Source of the DNA: Gammaproteobacteria bacterium
Lineage (GTDB): Bacteria; Pseudomonadota; Gammaproteobacteria; Pseudomonadales; Azotimanducaceae
Direction: 5' to 3'
DNA: 64,000 nt
Assembly: GCA_021773565.1 (NCBI GenBank)
Contig: JAJFJZ010000020.1
Location: forward strand, 1 to 64,000
In this document: positions 45,148 through 52,785 of the stretch, in pieces
Numbering within the stretch: position 1 is the first letter of the stretch
Layout of the letters: each line of letters starts with the position of its first letter
Position numbers and translations under genes: made by a program
Notes under the pieces: model-generated
Seen by the model: the letters and a program-made list of their open reading frames with translations, nothing else
Database searches by the model: none
Told to the model about the DNA's origin: nothing

Positions 45148-45873
45148 TCAAATTTTAATTCGCTTCACCGAACCCATACCGCGTACAGACTGATTTACTT
45201 TTGGCGAACCCAGGTAGGCCACTTCGCCTACTCCGTACACTTTAACATCGAGCTCCTTATCTACCTGTATTTCGGCATCTCCGGATCCGGCGAGCATTAT
45301 TGTGGTTACATCGCTCAAAAGGCCGATTGCGTTATATTCAGATGCACCCTTGAGAGAAATGTTTTGTGCTTTCACCTCCCCCTGGATACTAAATTCATTC
45401 GCACCTCTGGCGCTAACGGTGAGCGTGTCTGCAAACAACTCATGAAGGAATATATCGCTCGCGCCACTCACCTGTATCAATAGCTCGGGAACATCAAGGC
45501 CCTGCACATCGACATCTGCACTTCCCTTAAACTGGAGTTCGTTCAGATCAACTACAACAAGATCAATGGAAACATCCGCATTATCACTTCCAAACAAAAA
45601 GCCATAATCCCTTTTCGTATCTATGTACAGAATTCCATTACGAACCTTCACCGACAAGTCCTTCAGAACTTCTTCGGATCCGGATGCTTGCAGGTCCGCC
45701 TTTTTACCCTGACTAATACGCAATGTGGCTGCACCATTAAAATGCACAGCGGTGAAGGGCTGTTCATCAACTGCTATGTTTTTATCGGCGGCACCTGCCT
45801 TCAATGTTACCAGGACCACTGCAGCTAGTAAGCTAATGGCTGCAAAATCAAAAACTGTTTTCTTTACCTTCAC
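45148..45873 (-). CDS. Exported GIN (DUF2807) domain protein
   Basis: 241 residues from the GTG at 45873, which has GGAG 7 bases upstream; the ATG at 45912 would place extra residues before the signal peptide. The leader ends near LKAGAA. The body is a right-handed beta-helix-like repeat of the head-GIN family (FTAVHFNGAATLRIS, VDLNELQFKGSADVDVQGL, LTVSARGANEFSIQGEVKA, VTTIMLAGSGDAEIQV). GIN domains occur mostly in Bacteroidetes and some gammaproteobacteria, role unknown. It lies between pspC and the 73-residue membrane protein, so it likely belongs to the stress regulon. Confidence 0.8.
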   Translation of the reverse strand: MKVKKTVFDFAAISLLAAVVLVTLKAGAADKNIAVDEQPFTAVHFNGAATLRISQGKKADLQASGSEEVLKDLSVKVRNGILYIDTKRDYGFLFGSDNADVSIDLVVVDLNELQFKGSADVDVQGLDVPELLIQVSGASDIFLHELFADTLTVSARGANEFSIQGEVKAQNISLKGASEYNAIGLLSDVTTIMLAGSGDAEIQVDKELDVKVYGVGEVAYLGSPKVNQSVRGMGSVKRIKI

Positions 45874-45912
45874 TGCAATTCTCCAATACCAGCCCGTTAT
45901 TGCCGACGCCAA

Positions 45913-46725
45913 CTAATTGTCTATTCGATTCAATTCTTTTTGCAGTTCGTAGTGTCCGGAGGTCACATGTGATTCCATTCTGCGCAGCCGCAATTCCACC
46001 TGGTTTAGCTCAGCCTTTACGTTTCTGAGCCGGAAACGCGGGGGTTTTTCAACAACGTTTTTCCGAGCTGGCTGTGCAGCGCGATCCGGTTTTCTTTCAG
46101 TTGCAGGTGGTCTTTGTCGCCTGCTGAAAGCACTGGTTACAGGTCTTGCAGCCTGGCTTCCTGCGTTTTCAAAACGCGGCTCCTTGCTTAATACTATCCA
46201 CGCAATTATGTACGCGGGAAATGTAACCTGAGGAATAAATACCATGCCCGTCACGGCGATGCATCGAACTACCCAGGTATCCATTCCTCGGTGTCTGGCA
46301 ATACCTGAACAGACGCCTGCAATTTTGTTGTCGTAGCGACTGCGGGTTAAATCACCAAACCTGTTTCTACGTGCGCATTTCTTTCTACGACGTTTTGCCC
46401 TGCGTGCGAATCTTCGTGAAGTTCCGGGAGAGCTGCTGTAATGCTCATCCTCAATATGCGCATCCGGGTCATCAGCGTGGTGATCCTTGTTTTCAGAATC
46501 TCTCGCTGACTGTTCGTCTCGCTCGCGCCTCGCCTGTAATTCGCGCTTCAACTTCGCAGTCGTGTCTTCTACCAGGCTGGACGCCCGTTCAGAAAACTCA
46601 TCCTTGGCAATAACCAGTAGATCCTGGACAGCTTTTTCCAGCCTCCCACCATCATCTACACCGGTTTTCTTACCGGATGTAGTCCCGGCTTTTTTGCCTT
46701 TACCTTTTTTTGACGAATCACTCAC
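45913..46725 (-). CDS. pspC: PspC-domain protein with long charged extensions
   Basis: 270 residues. The PspC domain lies in the middle: RSRYDNKIAGVCSGIARHRGMDTWVVRCI, then a membrane segment VTGMVFIPQVTFPAYIIAWIVL. It is flanked by a Lys/Arg/Asp-rich N-terminal region of about 130 residues (including KRRRKKCARRNRFG) and a C-terminal helical tail. E. coli PspC has about 120 residues, so this form is much extended. PspC is an inner-membrane sensor that relays stress to PspA. It stands after pspB in the same transcript. Confidence 0.85.
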   Translation of the reverse strand: MSDSSKKGKGKKAGTTSGKKTGVDDGGRLEKAVQDLLVIAKDEFSERASSLVEDTTAKLKRELQARRERDEQSARDSENKDHHADDPDAHIEDEHYSSSPGTSRRFARRAKRRRKKCARRNRFGDLTRSRYDNKIAGVCSGIARHRGMDTWVVRCIAVTGMVFIPQVTFPAYIIAWIVLSKEPRFENAGSQAARPVTSAFSRRQRPPATERKPDRAAQPARKNVVEKPPRFRLRNVKAELNQVELRLRRMESHVTSGHYELQKELNRIDN

Positions 46726-46738
46726 ATGAATACCTGCA

Positions 46739-47008
46739 TTAATCCGTGCGTGTTTTGATGTAGTTTTCTGCCTGCATTCGGTCTCGCCATCCTGGTGTCT
46801 CGCTGTCCAGGATTGCCTCCAGAGTATTGATACGGCTAACCATTTGCTCTGCCTGGAGAATCAGGGTTGACAAATCCTGCCGCTCATCATCACTCAATGC
46901 ACTTTGTGCGCTCTGTTTGCTTTTATAGTGCATGACCACCCAAATCGGGAGAACCAGACCAATAAAGACCAGAGCCGGAACAAAGAATGCCAGAACCATA
47001 CCTTCCAT
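46739..47008 (-). CDS. pspB: Phage shock protein B
   Basis: 89 residues: an N-terminal transmembrane helix (VLAFFVPALVFIGLVLPIWVVMHY) followed by a cytosolic coiled coil with TLEAILDSETPGWRDR, the family hallmark. PspB works with PspC to draw PspA away from PspF when the inner membrane is damaged. It lies between pspA and pspC with 9-13 bp gaps. Confidence 0.94.
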   Translation of the reverse strand: MEGMVLAFFVPALVFIGLVLPIWVVMHYKSKQSAQSALSDDERQDLSTLILQAEQMVSRINTLEAILDSETPGWRDRMQAENYIKTRTD

Positions 47009-47017
47009 TTTTATGTC

Positions 47018-47725
47018 CTATTCAGTTTCCTGATTGCCATTGGAAGCTTTGGCAGCCTTGTCGGCCTTGCTCCCTGAAATACCGGCTTTGATAGATGCTA
47101 ACTGCTTTTCAAGCTCTTCGTTACCTTCAAGATCCCGAATTTCATCAGCCAATGACTGTTGACCCACATCATAAGACTCAATCTGTCCTTCCAGGCGATC
47201 CATCTTTTGCTCGTATTCTTCAAACCTGAGCATAGCATCGTCCAGATTGCTGTCGTGCAATTGCTTTTTCACTCCCAAACGGGACTGCGTAGCTTTACCG
47301 CGCATAACGATAGCGTTTTGTCGGATTTTGGCATCTTTAATCTTCAGCTGTAAGGCTGAGATATCTTCGCCCAGTTTGGACATCGTCGTACCAAGCAACT
47401 CAATCTCGTTATTTACCGATTCCACAGTCCCGTTGGTACGATTCTGTTCCTGTAACGCCGCTTTGGCGAGATCGTCGCGACCCTTGCGAATAGACACCTC
47501 TACTTTGCGGCCCCACTCTTCGGATTCGCCTTGCAACCAGTCGCTTCGACGTTGCAGCTCCTTTTTGTCTGCGATGGCTCGGGCAGAAGTAGTACGTACT
47601 TCAACCAGGGTTTCTTCCATCTCCTGTATAATCAGCTTTACCATCTTCTCAGGATCTTCAGCCTTATCCAGCAGGCTGTTGATGTTTGAGTTAACGATAT
47701 CGCTCATGCGAGAAAATATACTCAT
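47018..47725 (-). CDS. pspA: Phage shock protein A
   Basis: 235 residues, nearly all coiled coil, of the PspA/IM30/ESCRT-III superfamily. The N-terminal amphipathic helix MSIFSRMSDIVNSNINSLLDKAEDPEKMVKLIIQEME binds membrane, and the hairpin YEQKMDRLEGQIESYDVG is conserved. It has two roles: inhibiting PspF at rest and stabilising damaged inner membrane. It is the first gene of the operon, behind the sigma-54 promoter. Confidence 0.96.
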   Translation of the reverse strand: MSIFSRMSDIVNSNINSLLDKAEDPEKMVKLIIQEMEETLVEVRTTSARAIADKKELQRRSDWLQGESEEWGRKVEVSIRKGRDDLAKAALQEQNRTNGTVESVNNEIELLGTTMSKLGEDISALQLKIKDAKIRQNAIVMRGKATQSRLGVKKQLHDSNLDDAMLRFEEYEQKMDRLEGQIESYDVGQQSLADEIRDLEGNEELEKQLASIKAGISGSKADKAAKASNGNQETE

Positions 47726-47806
47726 TGTCTGTCTCCACGTTTTCCTTTTAGATGCCCGTATTCACTACGCGCACATCCGAACTTCAACCAACTTCCTACA
47801 AGGTCT

Positions 47807-47822
47807 TACAGGAATCGTGCCA
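47807..47822 (-). promoter_or_regulatory. Sigma-54 promoter of the psp operon
   Basis: On the minus strand TGGCACG-ATTC-CTGTA gives a near-consensus -24 element (TGGCACG). The -12 GT dinucleotide is at the required spacing of ten bases after the GG. The same -24/-12 form, ending in a GT rather than a GC, is known for E. coli pspA. It lies about 80 bp before the pspA start, with pspF divergent. Confidence 0.8.
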
Positions 47823-47845
47823 GTTTTTTAACTAATCTCAAGTCA

Positions 47846-47868
47846 TTGATTTTAAACACTTTAATCAA
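47846..47868. promoter_or_regulatory. Candidate PspF-binding inverted repeat
   Basis: A perfect inverted repeat TTGATT-N11-AATCAA is centred about 60 bp upstream of the predicted psp transcription start and between the divergent pspF and pspA genes. PspF needs upstream activator sites in this region, so it is a reasonable candidate, but its bases do not obviously match the E. coli sites. Confidence 0.4.
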
Positions 47869-47930
47869 CTTAGGTATTTATCCGCAAATAGCAGGTAGCG
47901 AGTCTCACCAATTGTTGGCAGAATCCACAC

Positions 47931-49016
47931 ATGCGAGAAGAACATGACAGACTAATTGGTGAAGCTAGCGCTTTTCTGGAAATACTGGAAGAAGTATCTC
48001 AAATTGCACCGCTCGACAAACCAGTATTGGTGGTTGGAGAACGTGGCACAGGAAAAGAGCTCATCGCGGCCCGTATTCATTACCTCTCCAACCGTTGGGA
48101 GCGGGACTACGTAAAAATGAATTGTGCTGCGGTAACCGAAACCCTGCTTGAATCAGAGTTATTCGGGCATGAGCAAGGTGCATTTACCGGTGCCGCCAAA
48201 ATGCACAAGGGCCGATTTGAACGCGCGGACAAAGGTACTTTGTTTCTGGACGAGATTGCCACCACGTCCATGCTGGTTCAGGAAAAACTGCTTCGTATAA
48301 TTGAATATGGCGAATTTGAGCGCGTAGGCGGTAACAAAATCGTTCAGGTTGACACTCGCCTGGTCGCAGCTACCAACGAAAACCTGCCAGGTCTGGCCGA
48401 AGCGGGCAAATTTCGTCAGGACCTGATTGATCGACTTGCATTTGACGTGATCACCCTGCCCCCGCTTCGTGCCCGTCACGAAGACATAATGTTGCTAGCA
48501 GAGAGTTTTGCCATAAATATGGCAACCGAACTGGGTCGGGATTATTTTCCCGGATTTAGCAGAAGTGCCAGCGACTTGCTTCAGAACTACTACTGGCCGG
48601 GTAATGTGCGCGAGCTAAAAAACGTCATTGAACGTAGTGTGTATCGTAGCGTAGACCCTGACGCGGAAATTCAGGAAATTATTCTTGACCCTTTTGACTC
48701 AATATACCGACCGGCACCGTCCAGAGTTAGAAGTGCGAATTCCAGTGCCAAGGCCCAAAACTCGAACGAACAGGCTTCATCTGAAGTAACACAGGCAGAC
48801 GCTCCCGTACTGAATGGAGCGACTACACTGCCGGTGGACCTTAAACAAGTGTCCCAGGATTTTGAGATTGACCTGATAAACCAGGCCCTGAACCAAAGTA
48901 AATACAATCAAAGAAAAGCTGCAGAACTGCTAGGCTTAACCTACCATCAGCTACGTGGTTACCTGAAAAAATATGACCTGTTAAAAGCACAGGATGCGGA
49001 AACTGCCGATGAGTAA
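47931..49016 (+). CDS. pspF: psp operon activator PspF (sigma-54 enhancer-binding protein)
   Basis: 361 residues. The AAA+ domain begins almost at the N-terminus, without a receiver or sensor domain, as in PspF. Walker A is [15 protein letters not shown], the sigma-54 contact loop is GAFTGA, and Walker B is LFLDEIATT; the arginine-finger region and NVRELKN are present. After an unusual Ser/Ala-rich linker the Fis-type helix-turn-helix [23 protein letters not shown] closes the protein. PspA binds it and blocks its ATPase. Divergent from pspA. Confidence 0.94.
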   Translation: MREEHDRLIGEASAFLEILEEVSQIAPLDKPVLVVGERGTGKELIAARIHYLSNRWERDYVKMNCAAVTETLLESELFGHEQGAFTGAAKMHKGRFERADKGTLFLDEIATTSMLVQEKLLRIIEYGEFERVGGNKIVQVDTRLVAATNENLPGLAEAGKFRQDLIDRLAFDVITLPPLRARHEDIMLLAESFAINMATELGRDYFPGFSRSASDLLQNYYWPGNVRELKNVIERSVYRSVDPDAEIQEIILDPFDSIYRPAPSRVRSANSSAKAQNSNEQASSEVTQADAPVLNGATTLPVDLKQVSQDFEIDLINQALNQSKYNQRKAAELLGLTYHQLRGYLKKYDLLKAQDAETADE

Positions 49017-49077
49017 ATTTATTGCTATGTACTGGTTACAAATGCAGCGCCTTGCGTTAGCATACGCGCGTTTCAAT

Positions 49078-49192
49078 GGTGACCCTTTCCAGTCCCCTCG
49101 CAATAATAAGTTATGAACTCCGCCAGGCCCGGAAGGGAGCAACGGTAATAACGGATTTATGTGCCGGGGTGTGGCTGGTCAGGGTTACCGCC
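49078..49192 (+). ncRNA. ffs: 4.5S signal recognition particle RNA
   Basis: About 115 bases. The conserved apical domain is seen as CCAGGCCCGGAAGGGAGCAACGG, split by position: GCCAGGCCCGGAAGG (49122-49136) then GAGCAAC, followed by the pairing arm GTGCCGGGGTGTGGCTGG. The GGAAG tetraloop region and the symmetrical GCA/AC internal loop that binds Ffh M-domain are recognisable. The ends GGTGACCCT and AGGGTTACC can pair to close the helix. The end coordinates are set by that pairing and may be off by a few bases. Confidence 0.92.
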
Positions 49193-49202
49193 AGTTTAGA
49201 AA

Positions 49203-49248
49203 GAGCACGCTTGGAAAGCGTGTAAGGGGTAACCCTTCGAGGGTTCGA
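49203..49248 (+). pseudogene. Partial copy of tRNA-Ser(GGA)
   Basis: 46 bp identical to 49442-49487 of the intact tRNA-Ser gene 239 bp downstream. It covers the D-arm end, the anticodon arm, the long variable arm and the 5' half of the T-arm. It lacks the acceptor 5' strand and everything after TTCGA, so it cannot fold into a tRNA. A shared CCAGTTTA just before both copies shows that the flank was duplicated too, with about 24 bp lost in this copy. It starts 10 bp after ffs. Confidence 0.85.
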
Positions 49249-49250
49249 CT

Positions 49251-49336
49251 AATCGGCAGGACAGCCGATTTGGACGATGGCTCTGCCATCGCCCGCAGGG
49301 TCGAGGTACAGGATGTGCCGAGATCGATCCCGACCC
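49251..49336. repeat. Array of short hairpins (REP/BIME-like)
   Basis: Three inverted repeats in series lie between the tRNA-Ser fragment and the intact tRNA-Ser: AATCGGC-N6-GCCGATT (49251-49270), CGATGGC-TCT-GCCATCG (49275-49291) and GGGTCG...CGACCC (49298-49336). The first two are perfect. The arrangement resembles extragenic palindromic elements mobilised by RAYT transposases; none is encoded here. Confidence 0.55.
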
Positions 49337-49417
49337 AAACTATGAAGCCGATCATCGCTGATATAGGATACGCTACGCGCGGGTGAGCGCGGTATATTTT
49401 CACCACCAGTTTAATCA

Positions 49418-49505
49418 GGAGAGGTGTCCGAGTGGCCGAAGGAGCACGCTTGGAAAGCGTGTAAGGGGTAACCCTTCGAGGGTTCGAATCCCTCCCTCTC
49501 CGCCA
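49418..49505 (+). tRNA. tRNA-Ser (anticodon GGA)
   Basis: An 88-base class II tRNA with encoded CCA. The acceptor arm GGAGAGG pairs with CCTCTCC, the anticodon stem-loop ACGCTTGGAAAGCGT carries GGA, the long variable arm is AAGGGGTAACCCTT, and the T-arm is GAGGGTTCGAATCCCTC. The integrase gene begins 150 bp downstream, so its 3' end is the probable attachment site. Confidence 0.96.
49480..49505 (+). other. Probable island attachment site in tRNA-Ser 3' end
   Basis: The T-arm and acceptor end of the tRNA-Ser gene, directly before a tyrosine integrase gene transcribed in the same direction, is the classic attL layout of a genomic island. I found no second copy of this tail (CCCTCCCTCTCCGCCA) up to 64000, so the right end must lie outside the window or has decayed. 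The site is inferred from layout alone. Confidence 0.5.
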
Positions 49506-49655
49506 CTACACCCTTTTCACACCTACCCACTGCACCACATACCTCCTAACTACTCTATTATATTCAATAAGTTATATGGTTTTCCTTGACACTTAGCTCA
49601 CCATCAGTTTTCATTGCTTTTACGTTCAGTTTGTATGTAGCTTTGTAGGTAGGGT

Positions 49656-50834
49656 TTGAGTGCTCGAAATCGCTTGTCGGTAACCAAAATTCGAACAATG
49701 GAAAAGCCTGGTGCTCATGCGGATGGGAACGGCCTATACCTTCAAGTTAGAAAGAACGGTGGCAACATCTTCAAGAGCTGGATCTTTCGCTATATGCGTA
49801 ATGGGAAAGCACACAACATGGGATTGGGCTCAATTAACGTTGTGTCACTTGCTGAAGCTCGACTTGCTGCTAACGATGCCAAAAAACAACTGCACCACAA
49901 TATTGATCCGCTCACAGAGAAACAGAAGCAAAATCCTAGGTCCAATTCACCTTCATTCAAGGAAGGCGCGGCCAAATATATCGATATTCATCGACCCACT
50001 TGGAAGAGCGTAAAGCATGTAAATCAGTGGACAAATACCATGCGAGACTATGCGGAACCCGTCATCGGTTCAATGAGCCTCGCAGTGATTCATCGCGATC
50101 ACATCATCCGTATTCTTGAGCCCATCTGGTTAGAGAAAGCGGAGACGGTTTCGAGAGTACGTGGGCGAATCGAGAAAATTTTGGATTGGGCTGCAGTTGA
50201 AGGTCATCGCAGTGGCGAAAACCCAGCTCGCTGGAGAGGCAACTTAGAACACTCGCTTCCAAGTCGAGTAGCTACGCAGCGTGTTATACATCACTCATCG
50301 CTACCGTATGTAGATCTTCCTGCTTTCTACGCAAGACTAATCAAAGAAGAAGGGATGGCAGCAAAGGCACTCCGTTTTCTCATATTGACTGCTGCTCGCA
50401 CAAGTGAAGTACGGTTTGCAATACCTCAAGAATTCGATTTCAAATCTAAACTTTGGATTATTCCAGCGGACAGAATGAAAGCAGGCAAAGAACATAGAGT
50501 TCCACTCACAAAACCGGCTCTCGCGTTGGCACAAGATAATCTGGCTAGCTCACTATACGTATTTTCACCCTTCCCGACTAAGTCGATGTCCGAAAATGCA
50601 ATGTTGGCACTACTAAAAAGAATGAGCATGTCTCACATCACGGTTCATGGGTTTCGTTCCACGTTTCGGGATTGGGCAGCAGAGAAGACTGACAGCCCAC
50701 GCAACGTAATTGAAGGGGCGCTGGCACATAGCAACCCAAACCAAGTTGAAGCAGCCTATTTACGAACAGATATGTTGGTAAAACGACAAACACTTATGAA
50801 CTCTTGGTCGAAGTTTTGTCTTGTGAGCCAGTAA
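49656..50834 (+). CDS. Tyrosine-type island integrase
   Basis: 392 residues from a TTG start. An N-terminal arm-binding DUF4102-like domain (GAHADGNGLYLQVRKNG, RNGKAHNMGLGSINVVSLAEAR) is followed by a core-binding SAM-like domain and a catalytic domain. The catalytic residues are visible in order: Arg in TAARTSEVRFA, His/Arg in HGFRSTFRDWA, His in LAHSNPNQVE and Tyr in AAYLRTD. This P4/CP4-57-like subgroup typically integrates in tRNA genes. It lies next to tRNA-Ser(GGA) in the expected orientation. Confidence 0.94.
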   Translation: MSARNRLSVTKIRTMEKPGAHADGNGLYLQVRKNGGNIFKSWIFRYMRNGKAHNMGLGSINVVSLAEARLAANDAKKQLHHNIDPLTEKQKQNPRSNSPSFKEGAAKYIDIHRPTWKSVKHVNQWTNTMRDYAEPVIGSMSLAVIHRDHIIRILEPIWLEKAETVSRVRGRIEKILDWAAVEGHRSGENPARWRGNLEHSLPSRVATQRVIHHSSLPYVDLPAFYARLIKEEGMAAKALRFLILTAARTSEVRFAIPQEFDFKSKLWIIPADRMKAGKEHRVPLTKPALALAQDNLASSLYVFSPFPTKSMSENAMLALLKRMSMSHITVHGFRSTFRDWAAEKTDSPRNVIEGALAHSNPNQVEAAYLRTDMLVKRQTLMNSWSKFCLVSQ

Positions 50835-50935
50835 TTTACATTCCGAATGTAGCACCTATCCAATCCTGTGAATGGAATTCCCAGGATTTACTAGACACCA
50901 AATAGCGTTAAAATCTAACTCTATGAGAGGTGTTT

Positions 50936-51214
50936 ATGAAAGGCAAACGTTACACGGAAGAATTCAAAAGAGAAGCCGTTAAACAAGTTACAGAGCGCGG
51001 ATATTCTGTTGCGGAAGTTGCGCAAAGACTTGGTACAACAACTCACAGCCTGTATGCGTGGCTTAAACGTTATGGTGAACCCAACCCTCAACAGGCTAAT
51101 AAACCGGATGTAGAAATCGAGCTTGCCAAGCTGAAGAGTGATCTTCGCCGGGTTACGGAGGAACGAGATATTCTAAAAAAGGCCGCAAAGTACTTTGCAA
51201 GCCAGTCCGAGTAA
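50936..51214 (+). CDS. IS3 OrfA (helix-turn-helix transposase subunit)
   Basis: 92 residues from ATG 50936; the GTG at 50930 is also possible. HTH_Tnp_1 fold: KGKRYTEEFKREAVKQV, YSVAEVAQRLGTTTHSLYAWLKRYG, then a leucine-zipper-like coil VEIELAKLKSDLRRVTEERDILKKAAKYFA. It binds the terminal repeats. A slippery heptamer A-AAA-AAG at 51175-51181, in ILKKA, allows ribosomes to shift -1 into orfB and make the OrfAB transposase. Confidence 0.94.
   Translation: MKGKRYTEEFKREAVKQVTERGYSVAEVAQRLGTTTHSLYAWLKRYGEPNPQQANKPDVEIELAKLKSDLRRVTEERDILKKAAKYFASQSE
51175..51181 (+). promoter_or_regulatory. Programmed -1 frameshift heptamer
   Basis: A-AAA-AAG in the orfA frame (codons CTA AAA AAG), the canonical IS3-family slippery sequence. 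The -1 frame entered is that of orfB and is open from here to the orfB stop. Confidence 0.85.
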
Positions 51215-51261
51215 AGTACTTTTTTATCCGTAATTATCGTGATGAATTTTCAGTTAAGACC

Positions 51262-52083
51262 ATGTGCCGCGTGTTGAAAATACATCGCAGTGGGTTTTAC
51301 GCATGGCTGAATAAGCCGTTATCAGATCGCGCGGTCGAAGATCAGCGATTGTTAGGTTTAATCCAACAGTATTACCAGGCCAGTGGTGGAACCTATGGTA
51401 GCCCCTGGATTCACAGGGATTTGCGAGACGCAGGAGAAAGATGCAGCGTGCACCGGGTTGCTAAAATTATGCGGGCAAACAAACTGAGAGCGCAAATAGG
51501 CTACAAGCGTCGCTATATTAAAGGCGGCAAGTTGGCGAAGGTTGCCGACAATGTGCTGAATCGTGAATTCAGTCCTGATCAACCTAACCGGACATGGGTG
51601 AGTGACATTACTTATGTACGAACGCATGAGGGTTTTTTGTATCTGGCAACGGTATTGGATCTATTTTCTCGCCGGATTGTGGGCTGGTCAATGGATAGAA
51701 ACATAGATCGTCATCTAGTAATCAGAGCTTTGATGATGGCGGTATGGAAACGCCAGCCGAAAGAGCGAGTGTTAGTCCACAGCGACCAGGGAAGCCAGTA
51801 TGGCAGCGCAGACTACTTAGCATTTATGCGTGAGAACAATCTTGAACCTTCGATGAGTCGTCGGGGAAACTGTCACGATAATGCTGTGGCAGAGAGTTTC
51901 TTTGCAACATTCAAAAAGCGAGTTACTCAGAAAAAGATATACGCGACCCGGGAAGATGCGAAGACTGAGATATTCAATTTTATTGAGATGTTTTACAATC
52001 CAATCAAGCGGCATAGCCATACAGGAGGTGTGTCGCCAATGCAGTATGAAGATGACTATTTTGCGAAGCTAGAAAGTGTCTAG
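51262..52083 (+). CDS. IS3 OrfB (DDE transposase), made by -1 frameshift fusion
   Basis: 273 residues from ATG 51262. The frame is open back to the slippery site at 51175, adding VKYFFIRNYRDEFSVKT before this ATG, so the working protein is OrfAB. An HTH_21 domain (SGFYAWLNKP, GTYGSPWIHRDLRDAG) is followed by an rve integrase core with the catalytic triad in WVSDITYV, LVHSDQGSQYGS and AVAESFFATFKKR. This is the IS3/IS150-like group. The stop lies inside the right inverted repeat. Confidence 0.95.
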   Translation: MCRVLKIHRSGFYAWLNKPLSDRAVEDQRLLGLIQQYYQASGGTYGSPWIHRDLRDAGERCSVHRVAKIMRANKLRAQIGYKRRYIKGGKLAKVADNVLNREFSPDQPNRTWVSDITYVRTHEGFLYLATVLDLFSRRIVGWSMDRNIDRHLVIRALMMAVWKRQPKERVLVHSDQGSQYGSADYLAFMRENNLEPSMSRRGNCHDNAVAESFFATFKKRVTQKKIYATREDAKTEIFNFIEMFYNPIKRHSHTGGVSPMQYEDDYFAKLESV

Positions 52084-52101
52084 CAAACTCTGGGAATTCC
52101 A

Positions 52102-52275
52102 AAAGCCAGCTTTTGCAAACCGGTAAAGCAATATTCTTGCTGCCTGGGAAGTATGCGGAAGGTGGCTGAAACGAAGCAATTGAATTTGTTCGGTAGTGAT
52201 TATTTGATATCGTAAAATGTCTTTCAGTATGTTGATATTGCGAGATGACAATAATTTTGAAGAAACAGATTTCAT
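52102..52275 (-). pseudogene. Gene start truncated by the IS element
   Basis: A minus-strand frame beginning MKSVSSKLLSSRNINILKDI is cut after about 58 codons by the right end of the IS. The segment ILRYQIITTEQIQLLRFSHLPHTSQAARILLYRF has the shape of a winged helix, much like the N-terminus of replication-relaxation proteins. Sequence on the far side of the IS is unrelated (38 bp, then antisense to the integrase gene), so the remainder was deleted. Family assignment is tentative. Confidence 0.45.
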
Positions 52276-52295
52276 GAAAAAATTCTCTAATAACC

Positions 52296-52309
52296 CTAAC
52301 TCAAGTTAG
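52296..52309. promoter_or_regulatory. Palindrome upstream of the truncated gene
   Basis: CTAACT-CA-AGTTAG, perfect 6-bp arms, about 20 bp upstream of the truncated frame's ATG on the minus strand. Position and symmetry suit an operator for a small regulator; it could also be chance. Confidence 0.3.
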
Positions 52310-52383
52310 ATTAGCTTCGGGACTTAATCTGTTCGTTTCCCTTGTCTACGTCTCTAAATACGGTAAATGGGTGCATAAATTAC

Positions 52384-52413
52384 TCTCTTATAGATGTTCA
52401 CATCTATAAGAGA
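52384..52413. promoter_or_regulatory. Perfect 13-bp inverted repeat
   Basis: TCTCTTATAGATG-TTCA-CATCTATAAGAGA: 13 perfect pairs with a 4-base loop in the 309-bp gene-free stretch 52276-52584. No T-tract follows on either strand, so it is a poor terminator. It could be a regulator site, a recombination or origin element of the island, or a small RNA hairpin. The rest of this stretch holds the palindrome at 52296 and the terminator at 52523, and otherwise nothing recognisable. Confidence 0.6.
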
Positions 52414-52522
52414 CAAACGAACAGATGACAATAGGAGTATTACTGAAGCCGTTAGTAGAGGCTAGATTGAACATAGCAACCTATCACCGTGCTTGGCTTG
52501 CCATTGCTCTAATTGGTTACCC

Positions 52523-52552
52523 AAAAAAAATGGGCGAGATTTCTCCCGCCCA
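52523..52552 (-). terminator. Rho-independent terminator of the AlpA-like gene
   Basis: On the minus strand TGGGCGGGAGAAATCTCGCC closes to a GC-rich stem (TGGGCG/CGCCCA plus inner GAGA/TCTC with one bulge), followed by eight T. It lies 33 bp after the stop of the AlpA-like gene. Confidence 0.88.
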
Positions 52553-52584
52553 TTCAAGCTCCTTATAATAGGAGCACGTGTGCT

Positions 52585-52785
52585 CTATCGTTCATCCATT
52601 AAAGCTTGTATCCAGTCAAGTACCTCCTGTTCCACCCAAAAGGCTTTAGCGTACGAGGGTGCCTTTTCTGCAAAGCGGGTGTCTTTGATCCGTTTTGGAA
52701 AAAGCCCTTGTTTTTCAAGCCGCTGAATGTGCGAGTCGCTGTATGGAACCATCTCCAATAGTTGTTTTTTCGATAATAGCTTCAT
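52585..52785 (-). CDS. AlpA-family regulator / excisionase-like protein
   Basis: 66 residues from the ATG at 52785, behind AGGAGAAATCG; the ATG at 52836 lacks such a site. A MerR-like winged helix: LLSKKQLLEMVPYSDSHIQRLEKQGLFPKRIKD, then the wing and WVEQEVLDWIQALMDER. AlpA proteins of CP4-57-type islands activate the integrase or act as excision factors. The position in an integrase island fits. A strong terminator follows. Confidence 0.88.
   Translation of the reverse strand: MKLLSKKQLLEMVPYSDSHIQRLEKQGLFPKRIKDTRFAEKAPSYAKAFWVEQEVLDWIQALMDER

Larger units (their letters stand above)
50873..52101 (+). mobile_element. Complete IS3-family insertion sequence, 1229 bp
   Basis: The ends are imperfect 26-bp inverted repeats: left 50873-50898 (TGGAATTCCCAGGATTTACT then AGACAC) and right 52076-52101, differing at 3 positions. 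The element carries orfA and orfB in -1 relation, with an A-AAA-AAG slippery site. The right repeat overlaps the orfB stop. Flanking bases (GAA left, AAA right) give no target duplication, so this copy may have taken part in a deletion or recombination. Its right end cuts into a minus-strand gene. Intact frames suggest recent activity. Confidence 0.93.
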
